64,000 nt of DNA from Setaria digitata (Eukaryota; Nematoda; Chromadorea; Rhabditida; Setariidae). Below the pieces are notes generated by a model, which was not told the origin of the DNA, made no database searches, and saw only the letters and a program-made list of their open reading frames with translations. Position 1 is the stretch's first letter. The number at the start of each line of letters is the position of its first letter. The stretch covers positions 1 through 64,000 of the forward strand of contig RCAB01000007.1 in the NCBI GenBank assembly GCA_003640385.1. The letters run 5' to 3'. Positions 13,100 through 25,554 of this stretch are shown here, piece after piece. Both the position numbers and the translations under genes were made by a program.

Positions 13100-14531
13100 G
13101 TCACAGACTTTTGTAGAATTTGAGAAACCCCAGTTAGCACTTAATTAGTTTCCAATTTATTCCCTTCATACTGCTTTGTTCAGGAAAACATTTCGCCATT
13201 ACCTCCGCATCCATTTAGGAAATAAGAGGTTACGATTCACCTTCCATTAATGTCGGAACTATTTACAGAAATGAAGGAAATGGTTTAATTCATCATCGGA
13301 CTGACAATCCGCATCATGCATTATCTAGCCCCAGCAAATCAACACAGGTTAACAATGCCTTGTTGGTTTTGCTTAAATTTTTCCATCCTGCTACGATGCT
13401 TCCATGAGTTGGAATATCGCGATGATGGCTAGATTATGCGAAAAATACACTTTATTAATTTACAAACTACGCAACATTTAGCAATAAGTTGCAAGCTTTA
13501 ATTTAAACAACAAAAATTTTCGAGTAGTTCTACCTTCAAACAAAATAGTCGATGTATAAGAATAATTTTGATTCACGGGAATAATTCTCATTGGAAATGT
13601 CCCAATTTCTTCAAGATCATAATTGATAAATGAAAATGAAGAAACAGCTTAAGGTAAAATTCGGAACTTAAAATAACTAACGATAAGACAGAATTATTTG
13701 CAAAATGAAAATTACAAAAGAGATAAAGGATCAAAAACTGGGCAATATGCGAATTACTATGGCTTTATAATTTGGGAATAAATAAATTAAAAATAAAGAA
13801 TTAAAAGATCTGGGTTATCATTCATTTAATAGCACAAAAACGGGAAAGGATAAACAACAGTACAAAACAGCAAAAGAAGTGAAAGGAAGTGAGAACAATC
13901 GTACCAATTTGAACTATTTGAAATGACATTAGAGAAGGACACCTATGTAATAAATTACAAATGAATGCTGCAAGAAATTTTGGGAAATATCTAAAATTCT
14001 AGTAACTTTGGAAGCTTTCGCCAAAAATACGGATGAATATGCAAAAAGAACTTTTACTAATTAATAATGCGCAAATATAAATGACTAGATTTTAAAAATA
14101 TAACAGTGTCGGTAACATTAAGAGTAGCAGATATTCCAATAAGTAACAAAAATTCAGAAAACCTATTTCTTTTCGGCTGGAAGTTTTATTTTCTTTTCTA
14201 ACAAAAATTTAGCGTATTAAAACTTCTCAAATTTTTTTTTACTAATGGGCTGTTTGGCATTTCCAACAGTATGAGGCAACGCAGCGCCAAACATTTAGTA
14301 TATTCTCCCCTGCTTTTTTATGAAAAAAAAAAAAAAAAAAATCACTTGACAGAACAATATTACGGCTAATCTTTTTTAATATAAACAAACAACTCAATCA
14401 AAAGCTGGATAAAAAATAACTTTTATTATTTTCTACTGAACTATAAAATGACGCAATAAAATCCTCCAATATTCCTCTACTTTTATCAGAGGCTAGATGC
14501 AGTGAATTGTGTATAAAAGAGGACTCCTATT
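13100..14531. other. Spacer between unidentified gene and syntaxin-16
   Basis: No exon could be supported. The sequence is A+T-rich with a poly(A) run near 14323-14340. It should hold the 3' UTR of syntaxin-16 (right side) and the promoter of the unidentified minus-strand gene (left side). Confidence 0.45.
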
Positions 14532-15270
14532 TTATGTTTTCACGATAATCAGAAGAATAAATAAGATAACGATTGTTACAGACAAAATAAAAATACAGTA
14601 CATCTTTTTGTTGCTCCGCTGATACCTTTCAGCACGTTGCACACTCGATAAGGCTGATTTGACTCTCAACATTGTCTGTTCCAAATTATAATCAATTTGA
14701 TCTAAGATTGTACCCTGAAATTGCAAAACCAAACAAAAATTGAATTTCTCTAAATGTCTAAATTTACATATCTAATGCTGAAATTAAATCAGATGTCGTA
14801 AACTTCTAAAACTGAAATACCTACGCTTAATGACTGCTGAATTGTAATAGAAGTGTGCTTTATAACACAGCATTTTTTAAAGAAACTAATATTTTACTAT
14901 ATACAGTAAAAGAACCAAAGTGGTTTATTAACACTTAAAATCATAACTGTTCAAAATAATTTTACAGCCGTTAAGAAATTACATTACTAATGTAAACAAA
15001 CATTTAGTGGAGCATAAAAGTGAAAATTGAAAAATTTAGTGAAACATAAAATATCCTTGAGCAGTTTAAAGTTCCCAGTACCTGATCAATAACCATGGAA
15101 GCAAGGTCCTTAAATAAAGAATTTAGCTCGACAATCGATTTACTGACACTCATCACATCGCGTTCACGTTCTTTTACCATATCAGCATTTTGTAGTAACA
15201 ATTGTATTTGTTCCATAGTGAGACCTAATATTTACTGTGTTATAAAACTTTGCAAATTACTATTATATAT

Positions 15271-15337
<67 letters not shown>

Positions 15338-17379
15338 TATTTCACTAATATATATATAATAAAAAGGGATAAGAAGAATTTTGCAGCAGTTATATTTTGA
15401 AGTTAAAATTTATCAATTTTCAACCACTTCTTCATACAACGATTGTAAAACTCTTGTCATTGATACAATACAAAGTCAAATTAAAATTATTCAGCATCAC
15501 CTCGTCGAAAAACTCGGGTCAATCAGAGCACCCCGAAACACCTGACTTATAATGAGTGACAACATAGAGGAAATGATACACTACTTTTTATCTAATAACT
15601 TCTCTCAAATTTTATAAATATCGTTATCACTAACTGTTGAAAAGCAAACTTGCCATCTCGTGATATATCAACTGGTGCATCATCAAGAACTTCTGTATTT
15701 ACCCAATCAGTAGATGCAAGAAGATATGAATTCACTGTTTCTTTACGTGCTTCGATTTGTTTTAAAAATTTTGCCTGATTCGTTCGAAAATCTACGGCTA
15801 AATTACTTAATGTCAACCGTAATGTTGAAATTACATTTCCACGTAGCACAGACTGTTGTGTGTTTTCAGTGACATAGGCTTTCTCAATGAAACTGAAACA
15901 TGAATTTGATAAATTACTGATGAAAAGCAAGAAAAAAGATTCCAAATATTAAATTGGAGGATTAGGCATAACATACCAACACTACTATCGAAGAAAATTA
16001 TACCTACTTCAATATATAATTGATCGCAAAATAATGAAATTAAGACAGCATGGTAAATCCCATCATAAAATATAGTTATAAAGATTGAAGTTGTCGCATC
16101 ACGGGACCTTTAAATTTGATGGAAATTGGAAACCTTATCAAACGCTGACAATGAGTAAACATTTCTGTGACTTCCTCCGTACTTTTGTCCATCTCTTTTT
16201 GAGATTCCAAATCTTCCATAAAACTTGGTTTCGATATATGATTTTGCTGAATTTCTCGAATCTGCTTCAAACGCGACCGTATTCTACAGATTAGCAAGAA
16301 ATAAAAACAAAAATAGTACTATCTGAAATAAATCGAATCCCACCGAAATAACGAACGACGTAAAGAAGTGAAGTTAACATTTTTTTCCCATGAAAGAAAA
16401 GGCAAATTTATTGATTTTACCATTGTCTTGTTTCTTACATTAACAAGAAGAAATAGTTTAGTATATCTAATGATTTCGTGCCATAACTTCTACAATCCTA
16501 ATTACTAATATTCATACTCTCTCCTTTGTCATCAGCAAATGCAAGATATCGTGAATTACACCAAACTATTTTTATCTGTTTTTAATAAACCTTTCAACCT
16601 CTACAATTTTATTAATAATAAAATTCAAATTTAATTATTTCTCTAAATAAATATAAAACAAAATTCCCTTCTTACCTCGTAAGCTCATATTGTGCTTCAT
16701 CGAGATAATTAACCCACTCAGGTGGCACACGACTAGAATTCGACACATGAACTGTTTCCGTTTCTTCATCCAAAGCAACCAAAGACATTTTTTCATCTAA
16801 AATAATTGCATTATTTTATCATCGAAGAATATCCAGTAAATTACAGGCACTAGTTCAAATTGGCATGATTAATTAAGAAAAATGAAACATGCTACTTATG
16901 CTGGTCTGATGGAGAGATCTAAATATGAACTCCAGTCTCCCAGTGAATGTTTTTGGTACATTTTCTTAAACTTAGTTTCACTATCATCATTATTTTAATG
17001 GATCTCTTCGTTTAAGTAAAAATCGCCATTCGAAATTCGATAATAGTTTCTTCAGACTTTTGTGGCTGTTATAATAATTCAAAAATAAAGACCAAACGAA
17101 CCGAACCCTAAGAATATGGAGTTCGCTTTTATGCAAATTAGTTTATAGCACATCGTTCGTTCTAACAAAGAGAATTACTTCACTAAACTTGTTAGAAACC
17201 TTATTGCAAATTCTGAAGGTTCGGGTCACGCAATATAGAAGTGTGAACTAACCGATCATGCTTGTAGTATTATTAGCAAAGATGAACTTGTTATGAAGTG
17301 CATTATTCCGCAGAAGAATAAATACTTCGGTGAGATTTCGCACTGAACCAGTTGGTGGTTGTACACTAAGTGTTCCCAT
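14532..17379 (-). CDS. syx-16: Syntaxin-16 / Tlg2-type Q-SNARE
   Basis: Six exons on the minus strand (17379-17253, 16796-16676, 16283-16134, 15892-15654, 15224-15082, 14714-14532) join in phase to 320 aa, close to the family's usual length of about 325. Syntaxin-16 is a Qa-SNARE for endosome-to-trans-Golgi fusion. The N-terminus carries the family signature LTEVFILLRNNALHNKF (residues 16-32), followed by PPEWVNYLDE and the N-terminal helical region. The SNARE helix runs from about residue 213 to 280, with the zero-layer glutamine at Gln260 in the VIDQGTILDQIDYN segment. A C-terminal membrane anchor occupies about 299-318 with a two-residue tail. Start ATG 17379 lies just after a TATTCAG site that could be a spliced-leader acceptor. 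The intron after exon 4 appears to use a GC donor; a GT choice breaks the frame. No degenerate residues were seen, and I am confident of the assignment. Confidence 0.95.
15262..15354. repeat. TA dinucleotide microsatellite
   Basis: A nearly pure (TA)n tract interrupted by AAA triplets lies in the syntaxin-16 intron between its fourth and fifth exons. Length is probably polymorphic; it has no coding role. Confidence 0.9.
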
Positions 17380-20300
17380 CACCTGAATATTACACGAATT
17401 GATATCGTCTATGAACGAATGGTAACTTTGACCGCAACATAGAACGTCGTTCTTATGGAATTAATGCTCTTCTCTCACATTTCATCACTTTTTCATATTA
17501 TCCAAACGTTTCCTATTCCCTCCGTTTTAATATACCTTCTCACCAACTTCAAACTCTGCAAAAGAGGAGTTTGCAATTAAATTAATCTTTAATTATTTAA
17601 AAAAAAAAACTTTCCGAACAATATTGATTTCAAATGACAAAAAACAATGGGGAAAAATGAACAGACTAAATGATTTGAGTAACCTGAAATCAAATCACCT
17701 TGGATGACATGAAGTGGTACGAATTACCTCAGATCACCAGACCTGAGGTAACTCGGCTCTTCATATCAGTAGCGGTAACCAAACATTTTAAATCGTCATC
17801 TTTTACACCCATATGGAGCAATATGTTGCTTTCTTCTTGTGGATATATTCCACTACTTGATGGCACAATTTTGCGCTACACATTCGAGAGTCTCGAGATG
17901 TTAATGCCTGGGTGAGCTTATACTTCCTAAAGTTTTCGTGATCAGAATTTTCTTATTTGATGCTGAGCCACAATTTGTGATTCCCATTTACATAATGAAT
18001 GGATACATTTAGCTTATAAATTGAGCATATTAAAACGTTAATTTTGCATCAGTTTTAAATTTAATTAAATTATAAGACGAATGTTTACGGAGAAGTTCAT
18101 TTTTGGAGCTCCTCCATTTTTTTTTTCACATTATTTAATATCAGCTACCGCAAAAAGTTTTGATTAGATTAATGTGAAAATGTCCTGGAAAACACATTTA
18201 GTTTTATTAAGCTAACTATACTTTTTCTTTTTTTAATCATGTAAGTAATGAAAAAAAAACATTTAGTTTTATTGAGCCATCTGTTGAAAACAAAAAGTTT
18301 TGGACAGTGTCAATTTCAGGGAATCTCAGGGTTACAAACTTCTTTTCATTCCAGAGAGCCAATAGCTAGATCAAATTCAGTTTTGTGCAATTTATTCGAA
18401 CTAATTTCAACTTATGATAATATTGCGTCTATCTGCTCCGCTCCAAATATTCTAGACTACTGGCAAACGAAGCACTATGTCTTTAGTCTCGATCAAGTTT
18501 CAACACTTTTTACTGAATTGTTAAAAACGATGCCATTAAATTTTGTGTTGTACCTTCGAGCATATCAAATGGTCATTTAACAGAAGAAATTTTTAGTATA
18601 TTTAGTGTGTTCGAAGCAATGTGGAATTATTTGAATTTATTGTCCGCTTCAAACGTTTTTTGCATATTTCTGCGGTTATTCTACCGATGTATGGGTTCAA
18701 ATAAGTAATATGATGAAGTCGTGCTAGTGACATTAATTAATTATTTTGAATAAAAAATTATTTGCGACTTTTTGTGGAGCATTATACTATTTATGCGTAA
18801 ATCGTTTAGCGTTAACTTCTTCTTCGGTTCATTTAGAAAGTCCAAAATTTGCGTTTCGAAAACTTCACTTTTTGTCTATACAAAATTCTTGAAATTCATT
18901 CGTAGGATTCGAGTTCCAAAGTTTTGTGTTTTGTATTTCATGGATCTGTAAGTTTTTTTTTTGGGGTGGGGGAGGCTTGAAGGCAAATTTGAAATCAATA
19001 TAAAATTTCTGGAATTCAGATATCATCTGTGAAGATAAGAATGCATTTTTGATTGTGGAACTGTAGTGTTCGTTCACCAACAAACTAATAGCAAATTTAG
19101 CTTCCCTCTAACTCATTTCCTAATTTCTTTCAATCCTTAATTTTGAAATGTCACAAATTTTACAAAGTTGAAAATTAGAAGCACTCAATTCTATCGAACT
19201 AGATTGCTGGCTGAAAAAAGATTTGTGGTTATGAAAAGAATGATAACCGGTTGATGTAAATACAAATGACTACGACTGCCGGTGTTTAACGAAATGTTTT
19301 TTTTTTTTTTTGTATGTCATTCACAACTATTTGGACATCCGTTTTATAAATCATACTGGACAAAAATAAACAGAATTTAAAGTTTCAAAAAGACGAAGAG
19401 AATGAATCATATTTCATTACGGTTTCCTTGCTTCCCTTTTTTTTTTTTAATTTGACCAAAAAAATGAAAATATTTTTTCTACCTTCTCTGCAATTTCAAT
19501 TCCTACAACTATCCCTTTCTTTCATTTGTTTTATTAATAAGCATTTCATTTTTGACCTTATAAAGGAAAAAAAAAAAAAAAAGCCAATCTTTGTGGATTT
19601 CTTCATCCAGAAAGCAAATATTTAAATATTTATTTTTATATAAATGAAGGAAGAAATATGAGATGTTCTGAAACTGTTTTTAGCAAAGTAGACTCAGTAA
19701 AACTTGGAAGCGAACCTTTTATTTTGCTTTTTGCTTTTTGTTTAATTACCGATATCTTCCTTTAACAAATAGTATTATGAATTTATTTCGAAGGGAACAG
19801 TTTTTACTATACAATACATCTGTCAGCCTAATGTCGATTATTTTGTTGAAAGGATTTTAAAACATTAAAATACCTAAAAGGAACCTGAAATGACCTGAAA
19901 TTTATTCCGCACTCTTCAATTCCTTTTTCAGGTTATAATAAAGTAGTGCAGAATCGGAAGTATTCAAGAGGCCACTGACACCACTCAATTCGTCCTTGCT
20001 CTGGTGGTAACAGTTGTTGAAATTCTTTTTCATTTTTGCTTTTCAATTTGTCCTCCTTTAAAGCTTTCAACTATTTAATTTGTTCATTGCCTTCGGTTTC
20101 CTGTGATTGCAATACTATTTCCTTGCATTCTTCTCACCGTTTCACTGTTTCCGAGAAATAATCCAAACAGAAAGTTTTCTTTCCATTCCTTCTGCCGTTC
20201 CCTTTTCTCTCTCGAAATTTCATGTAAAATTTACACATTCCATTATGAAATCTCTTTCACCACTTTGCAGTACAGTCCATACTCCTCTCTGTGTAATATG

Positions 20301-20546
20301 CCAATTATAATCGTATCGATCACAAACTTTCCTGTTATTTCAGTTTGTTTGCTTACAATTGGATCATTTTCTAACTGTTAAACTTTCACTGTGCTTTTTT
20401 ATTTTCTGTTGTTCATTAATCTCATTGCTCTTCTTCATCAGCCCGTTGACAGGTATTTTCTAATCAGTGATAATATTGTTTACTGCGTGGTACTAAATTT
20501 CCAAAATCTTGATTGATTTCTATTCGGACATATTTTTCCTCAATTC
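17380..20546. other. Intergenic region between divergent genes
   Basis: The space lies between the start of syntaxin-16 (minus) and the long plus-strand exon at 20547, so it should hold both promoters. Open frames at 18248-18580 and 20103-20381 show no family motif. A phrase ATTTAGTTTTATT occurs twice near 18197 and 18260. Poly(T)/poly(A) runs occur near 19298-19310 and 19566-19582. No other feature was recognised. Confidence 0.45.
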
Positions 20547-22439
20547 ATGAGAAAAGAAAAGGGCGAAAGAAATAAGAAGAAAAAGCTTGCTTCAGATGGC
20601 GATAGAGACTTAAGTGTAGGTGGCCAAGAGAGCAGTGCAGCTGATCAAAATCAAGAAGCACAAGGAGAAATTATTGAGCCAGAAGATAAGCGTAATGATA
20701 ATGAGATTGAAGGGAGAGCTAAATTAGTATCGGAGTTAGGAACTAACGGTTCCCCCTTTATGTTGAAAAGCAGCTGCAATGATAATGATGATAAAGAGTA
20801 TGCAGAAAAAAAAACTCCCCAGGAAGAGGCCTCTTGTCCACAGACTTTGGACTTCACACCAACTTCATCAAGCACAAGGGACAAGGAAAATGGTCCGGGG
20901 AAAAAAGAAAGTTCGAGGAGAAGTGACTGGAAGACTGAAAGGAATTCTTCTGGAAACATTGAAGAAAAGGATCCGCAGGAAAACAGTTCCAATCCAAATT
21001 ATGTCGAAATTGGTGTTGACATGGAAGATATTAAAACTTCTGAAATTCTAGCTAATCCAGCAGCTACTGAGAAAGACAATTCAGTCTCAAATGCCTCTGT
21101 GTCAAATGTATTAGAGAGCCCAGTTGTTTGTGATATGGAAGTAATTAAAGAAATATCTACTGTGGCTAATATGCAGTGCATACAAGTTCATGAAATAGGA
21201 ATTGAAGAAAATATGGGAATATCGAAATCGCATATGTTAATTCATGGTAATCAAGATGAAAAATTGACTCAAAAGGTTGGAAATCTGGATGAAGCTGATG
21301 AAGCTAATATTAAGATTTATGACAAAATTGGAAGATCGCCAGAACAAGTGGACACTATCAATATTCAGGATTCGAAAACAGATGCTTCCTTAGACGACAC
21401 CACAAAATTTAAAACTGATATTCAAGTGGATGATAATTTCGCTGTTTGCAATCAAAATGCTGATTTACAGAACAAAATATTTGCGGAAAGAATTAAGGGA
21501 CATGAATTGCTGAAAATTAAAGATGAAAGTGGGGACATGAAAGGACTTGGAAATGAAGAGCTTCAAAAATCTTCGGGAATGATGAATGTGTCAGAATGTG
21601 TACCATACATCACTGAATCGCTAAAGCTTATCAGTGAACCATCTATTTCGGATGAAGCTTTTAGATCATTAGAAGATCCTGGCATCTTGAATGAAGTATT
21701 AAGAGAAAATTCGTCATATTCTGATGATTCCATCCAAAAACTGAATCCTTCGGAAATTCCGAAAAGAAACAGTGAGTGGATGGATAATAGTGAGAAGCAA
21801 GATTCAATCAATGAATCTTCAATTGTTGAAAATTTTCCAACAAGTCAGTGTGAAATTTCCTGTGGCCTGGAACTACTGAGAGATCCTGAAGAGCTAACTG
21901 AAATAGGACAATCAAAAAATAAATTCTATGGAGCCATAACAAGTTTCTGGAAGCATACGGCTTTTAGCAGAAAACGTGCCGAAACTACTGTGCCGTCCGA
22001 ACAACCCAAAAATTTATCTCCAGAAGTTACGCCAATTCGGTCCAATCAAACTTTAACGTTTACTGAACCGTCAGAAACGCTTGTACCTTCCTCAGAATCT
22101 GCGAAATCTTCCGAAGCGTCTACAGAATCCACAACGAAAGTAACTGCCTCTCTTTCTCACAGCAATGTTTCCTCTTCGTTTCTAGAAAATACAACAACAG
22201 ATAGAAGTTCTGGCTATTTTCCACCTGATGATAATTTACCACAAAATTCGCTTAACTGCATCGCAAACATGGATACTGATACCCCTTCGGAACCTTTGCA
22301 AGTAACAATATCGAATTCATTAAACATAAGTGATGAAACCATCAAAGATATGGATGATTCGTTTGGAAAAATGGGAAGTTCAAGAAAAGACAAGAAAGGG
22401 AAGACCGAATCGACGAATTTACTTACTTTTGGCTATAAG
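20547..22439 (+). CDS. Long acidic Ser/Glu-rich exon, unknown protein (possible 5' exon of formin)
   Basis: A 631-codon uninterrupted frame opens with ATG at 20547 and reaches a good splice donor (AAG/GTACGA) at 22439 in phase 0; past this, the frame runs through a poly(T) tract and looks intronic. The length is far beyond chance for this A+T-rich DNA, so I take it as coding. The protein is hydrophilic, begins with a Lys/Arg-rich head (RKEKGERNKKKK), is rich in Ser, Glu, Asp, Asn and Lys, and lacks membrane segments or domains I recognise; it is probably disordered. One patch, FYGAITSFWKHTAFSRKRAE (about residues 457-476), is the only part with aromatic content and may be a binding motif. The next phase-compatible exon I can find is at 25543, the first formin exon, so this may be an N-terminal extension of a long formin isoform. 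It could equally be a separate nematode-specific gene whose last exons I missed. Confidence 0.6.
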
Positions 22440-22524
22440 GTACGAGACAAATTTATTCCATTTCCTTTCCTCTTTTTTTTTTTCCAGCAGATTTATCCAT
22501 CGCATAATTTACATAATTTTTTAA

Positions 22525-22715
22525 AAGCTTTACAAAAAGATGCACTACTTCCTAAACCTATTTCTGTTGCTAATTGTATATGCTCCATTGCTAACTCATT
22601 TTAGTTTTAAAACAGTCTANAAGCTTTACAAAAAGATGCACTACTTCCTAAACCTATTTCGGTTGCTAATTGTATATGCTCCATTGCTAACTCATTTTAG
22701 TTTTAAAACAGTCTA
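22525..22715. repeat. 95-bp direct duplication around a single N
   Basis: Bases 22525-22619 and 22621-22715 are the same 95-bp segment with one substitution (CTG versus CGG), separated only by N at 22620. This is the pattern expected when two contig ends, or two haplotypes, overlap but were joined without merging. It is probably an assembly artefact rather than genomic repeat. Confidence 0.85.
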
Positions 22716-24962
22716 GCAGTTCTGTCCCCCAAGTAAAGGGAAAAAGAGGAGAGAAGGGATCGTATTTCAATGCGAATGGAATTCAGTGCAAATTTTGGCA
22801 GTTTTGTCGTGAATGAATCTCTTTCTAATTCTTTTATGGTCGAAAATTCCCCACTGCATGAAAAACAAGTTCCGTTCAGGAAGTTTAATTAATAGCTCGT
22901 TCTGCATGGTAGACGTTCAGAAAGATGGAGGTGTAATTGAAGACATTTTTGTAAATCTGAGCAGGTTCAGTCATGTCGGCATCTCTTTTCTGTCACTCAA
23001 TTGATTCATTCTTTTAATTCTGGTAACTCACTGATGCCAATAACTTAATCAAATCTGCCACAACATTCATTCTTAAAATGGTAAGCTTGTGATTATCAAT
23101 CCTCAACAAATTTTCGCTTATGCTGCTTATGCATTTCCGATTAGAACTCTTTTCAGTATTTCCCAGAATTTGATTAAGACTTTGAATTAGTATTTTAAAA
23201 CAAAGATAATTTTGTAGAAGGACATATACAAAGCAGTTCGAGATAGCTGAATGATAGATTCATTTTACTATATTCCAGAGAACTCTCATCAATCAATCCT
23301 TATATTTTTAATAGTTGTTTAACTTCTATAAACTAAAATTCGGTGTTTAATTTTTACAAATTTGTTGAGAAATTCACTTGGTCCATGTAAGATCTATAAC
23401 AGGTGAGAGTTAATATCCTGTAGAAATTTAATAAATCAAATGTAAAATAGCATCTAATTTTCAAACAATAATTCTAGTTTAAACAACAAATGCTGAATGT
23501 TTGTTTACCATTCAATTGAAACTAAAACCCGGAAGTTGCACAGTTAGCCTGCAATTCCGTGGCTTTTCAATAGCTTGCTTCCCTCAGTAATAAGAGAATG
23601 TTTGAATTCCCAGGTAAATAAGTCAGAAATTTTAGTTGGATCGATCCGGAAATTTTCCAGAATCAGTAATCCTATTAGTAGAAATAGCAGGTAATGGTAT
23701 CGGATCAGGTATTTCAAATTTAGTTGATTAACTAAAAGTGAATTGGTTTGAACTAACTAAATCAAATCCAAGGACTCTTTCACGCAATGAATGCTGCGTG
23801 TGTATGCGTTATTACCTATGCAATCATTAATTGCACAGACTGTTGGTTGAGGAACAGATGGACCGGATGTGAAGTAATGTGGAAAGGAGAACTGTTACGG
23901 CCGAGCATGTGCTGTCAACTACAAATGATTTTACGGAGAGGATGCTTCAGATGGAAGGACCTTGAGGAGGAAACGTCAGTGTGCCTTTCTCTTCCGTGTC
24001 CTATTGGATTCCGAGTTATCCGAACTTTCAGAGATTTCTTTCCAGTATGAAAGTCTATCGAAAATAGCGATGCCTTAGTTTCACGCACGTTTACTCATCT
24101 GAAACCAAAAAAGGAAAATGGCCAACTTTTTCGATAACTGAAGAGCTGGAAACTGATTTATCTTCTGAAGTAGCGGGCAACAAACACCTGGATTCCTTGT
24201 CAACTTAGCATTACATGAGGAAACTGACAACAAATTTAGAGAGAGCTGAAAAAAATTTTTTTTTTACAAGGAATTTATATTTCTAGCAGCTCTGGGATTA
24301 AGCCGAATCAACAAATTACTAAGTACCATTCCTTTCTGGCATAAAATTGCAATTCCTGGACCAATAATTCATTTTGCCGTCATTGATTACATTCTGATAT
24401 TTCTGTATTCCTCACCTTCGATGATAACTGCTTAGGAAATTTTCTTCTTCAAACAGTATTGGCCAGTTTCACTTCCCAATTCCTTCCCATATCTCCTCTG
24501 GCTGCTACTAGTGAAATGGGATGCTAAGGAGCAAACTTTCACAGGTAGGCGCCTTAGTAATGACAACCTTCTAGATACTAATTAGTGGAGGAACGTCATA
24601 CCCTTGCCGCAGTCCTTCAACTTGATGAAGATCCTTCCAGAGGAGATAGAAATGGAAGCATGGATAAGGAACATACTGGAAGGAACTTAGATAAGGAAGA
24701 AACAGGATTAGGTTCACTCTCGCTGCACTTTCTTTCCTGAATTCCGGATTGGTCTTTGTGTAATTAGCACACCATTCGTAAAACAATACTGTCAGTATCA
24801 AGGCTCGTTATCACTTTCTTGGATTGATGCTAACAAATATTTAAAGCGATGTGTCGACACGTTTAATCACATATGCAAGTACTTATGCTGTCAATCCACA
24901 TTATATGATAATAGAAGGGCTGAGATCGAAGTTTGGCTAAGGAGATGGGTAGTATGAGAAGT

Positions 24963-25034
24963 TCCTGACCTCTTTCTAGCACTTACTTTCCATCCAGGTC
25001 CTGACCTCTTTCTAGCACTTACTTTCCATCCAGG
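24963..25034. repeat. 36-bp tandem duplication
   Basis: Two identical adjacent copies of a 36-base unit start at 24963 and 24999. The perfect identity points to a recent duplication. It lies in sequence with no supported exon. Confidence 0.9.
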
Positions 25035-25129
25035 TTCAGGGTCACTTAGTCAAAACTAGAAGATATCGCGAGTGACCTTCTCATTGCTCTCGTTCGGTGG
25101 GAAGAATCGTCACTCAGAACCTCCGAGAA

Positions 25130-25188
25130 TAGGAGAAGCGAGGAGAATGAGAAAGAGAAAGGGAAAGTGGTAGAGGAAAAGAGAGGGG
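25130..25188. repeat. Purine-rich tract
   Basis: The plus strand is almost entirely G and A for about 58 bases, with a few pyrimidine breaks. It is simple sequence with no exon evidence. Confidence 0.6.
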
Positions 25189-25554
25189 TTCCTTCTCTTT
25201 TCCAGTTTCCGACGACCAACTATGGGTATGAGTTGCGTAAGTCTACGGGGAAGATCATATAGATGAAAAGGTTAAAGTTCACATGTGATTTCTCTTGGGA
25301 TGTGAAAAGATAGCATTTGCTAGAAAAGGAGCGGGCAAGTAACTTCATATTGAGTCTAACAAGTACATTGCACAATGGTGGTATAACTTCTGATTAGCCA
25401 GAGGTCATCCTGCTTTATCTCCGGCTAGAAATTCACAGGATTTGATTAAATTAAAATTTTTTTTTAAATATTTTAATTTTAAAACCTCCTTGCACGAACA
25501 TAATTTTAAATGCTGTTGCTGCTGATAGCGCATGTATTGCAGATTGATTCCATT

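Larger units (their letters stand above)
22440..25554. other. Probable intron or intergenic region before the formin
   Basis: If the long exon at 20547 belongs to the formin, this is a 3.1-kb intron; otherwise it separates two genes. Small open stretches at about 22716-22823 and 23787-24050 have no supported splicing. The region contains a duplicated segment around an N at 22620, a 36-bp tandem duplication at 24963-25034 and a purine-rich tract at 25130-25188. Confidence 0.4.

Noticed and set aside
18248..18580. 110-codon plus-strand open frame
   Set aside because: No recognisable motif, no good acceptor or donor, A+T-rich composition; could not be supported.
23787..24050. 87-codon Cys-containing frame between the long exon and the formin
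   Set aside because: Cys and Trp content is suggestive but there is no splice chain or signal peptide; the phase does not connect to neighbours.
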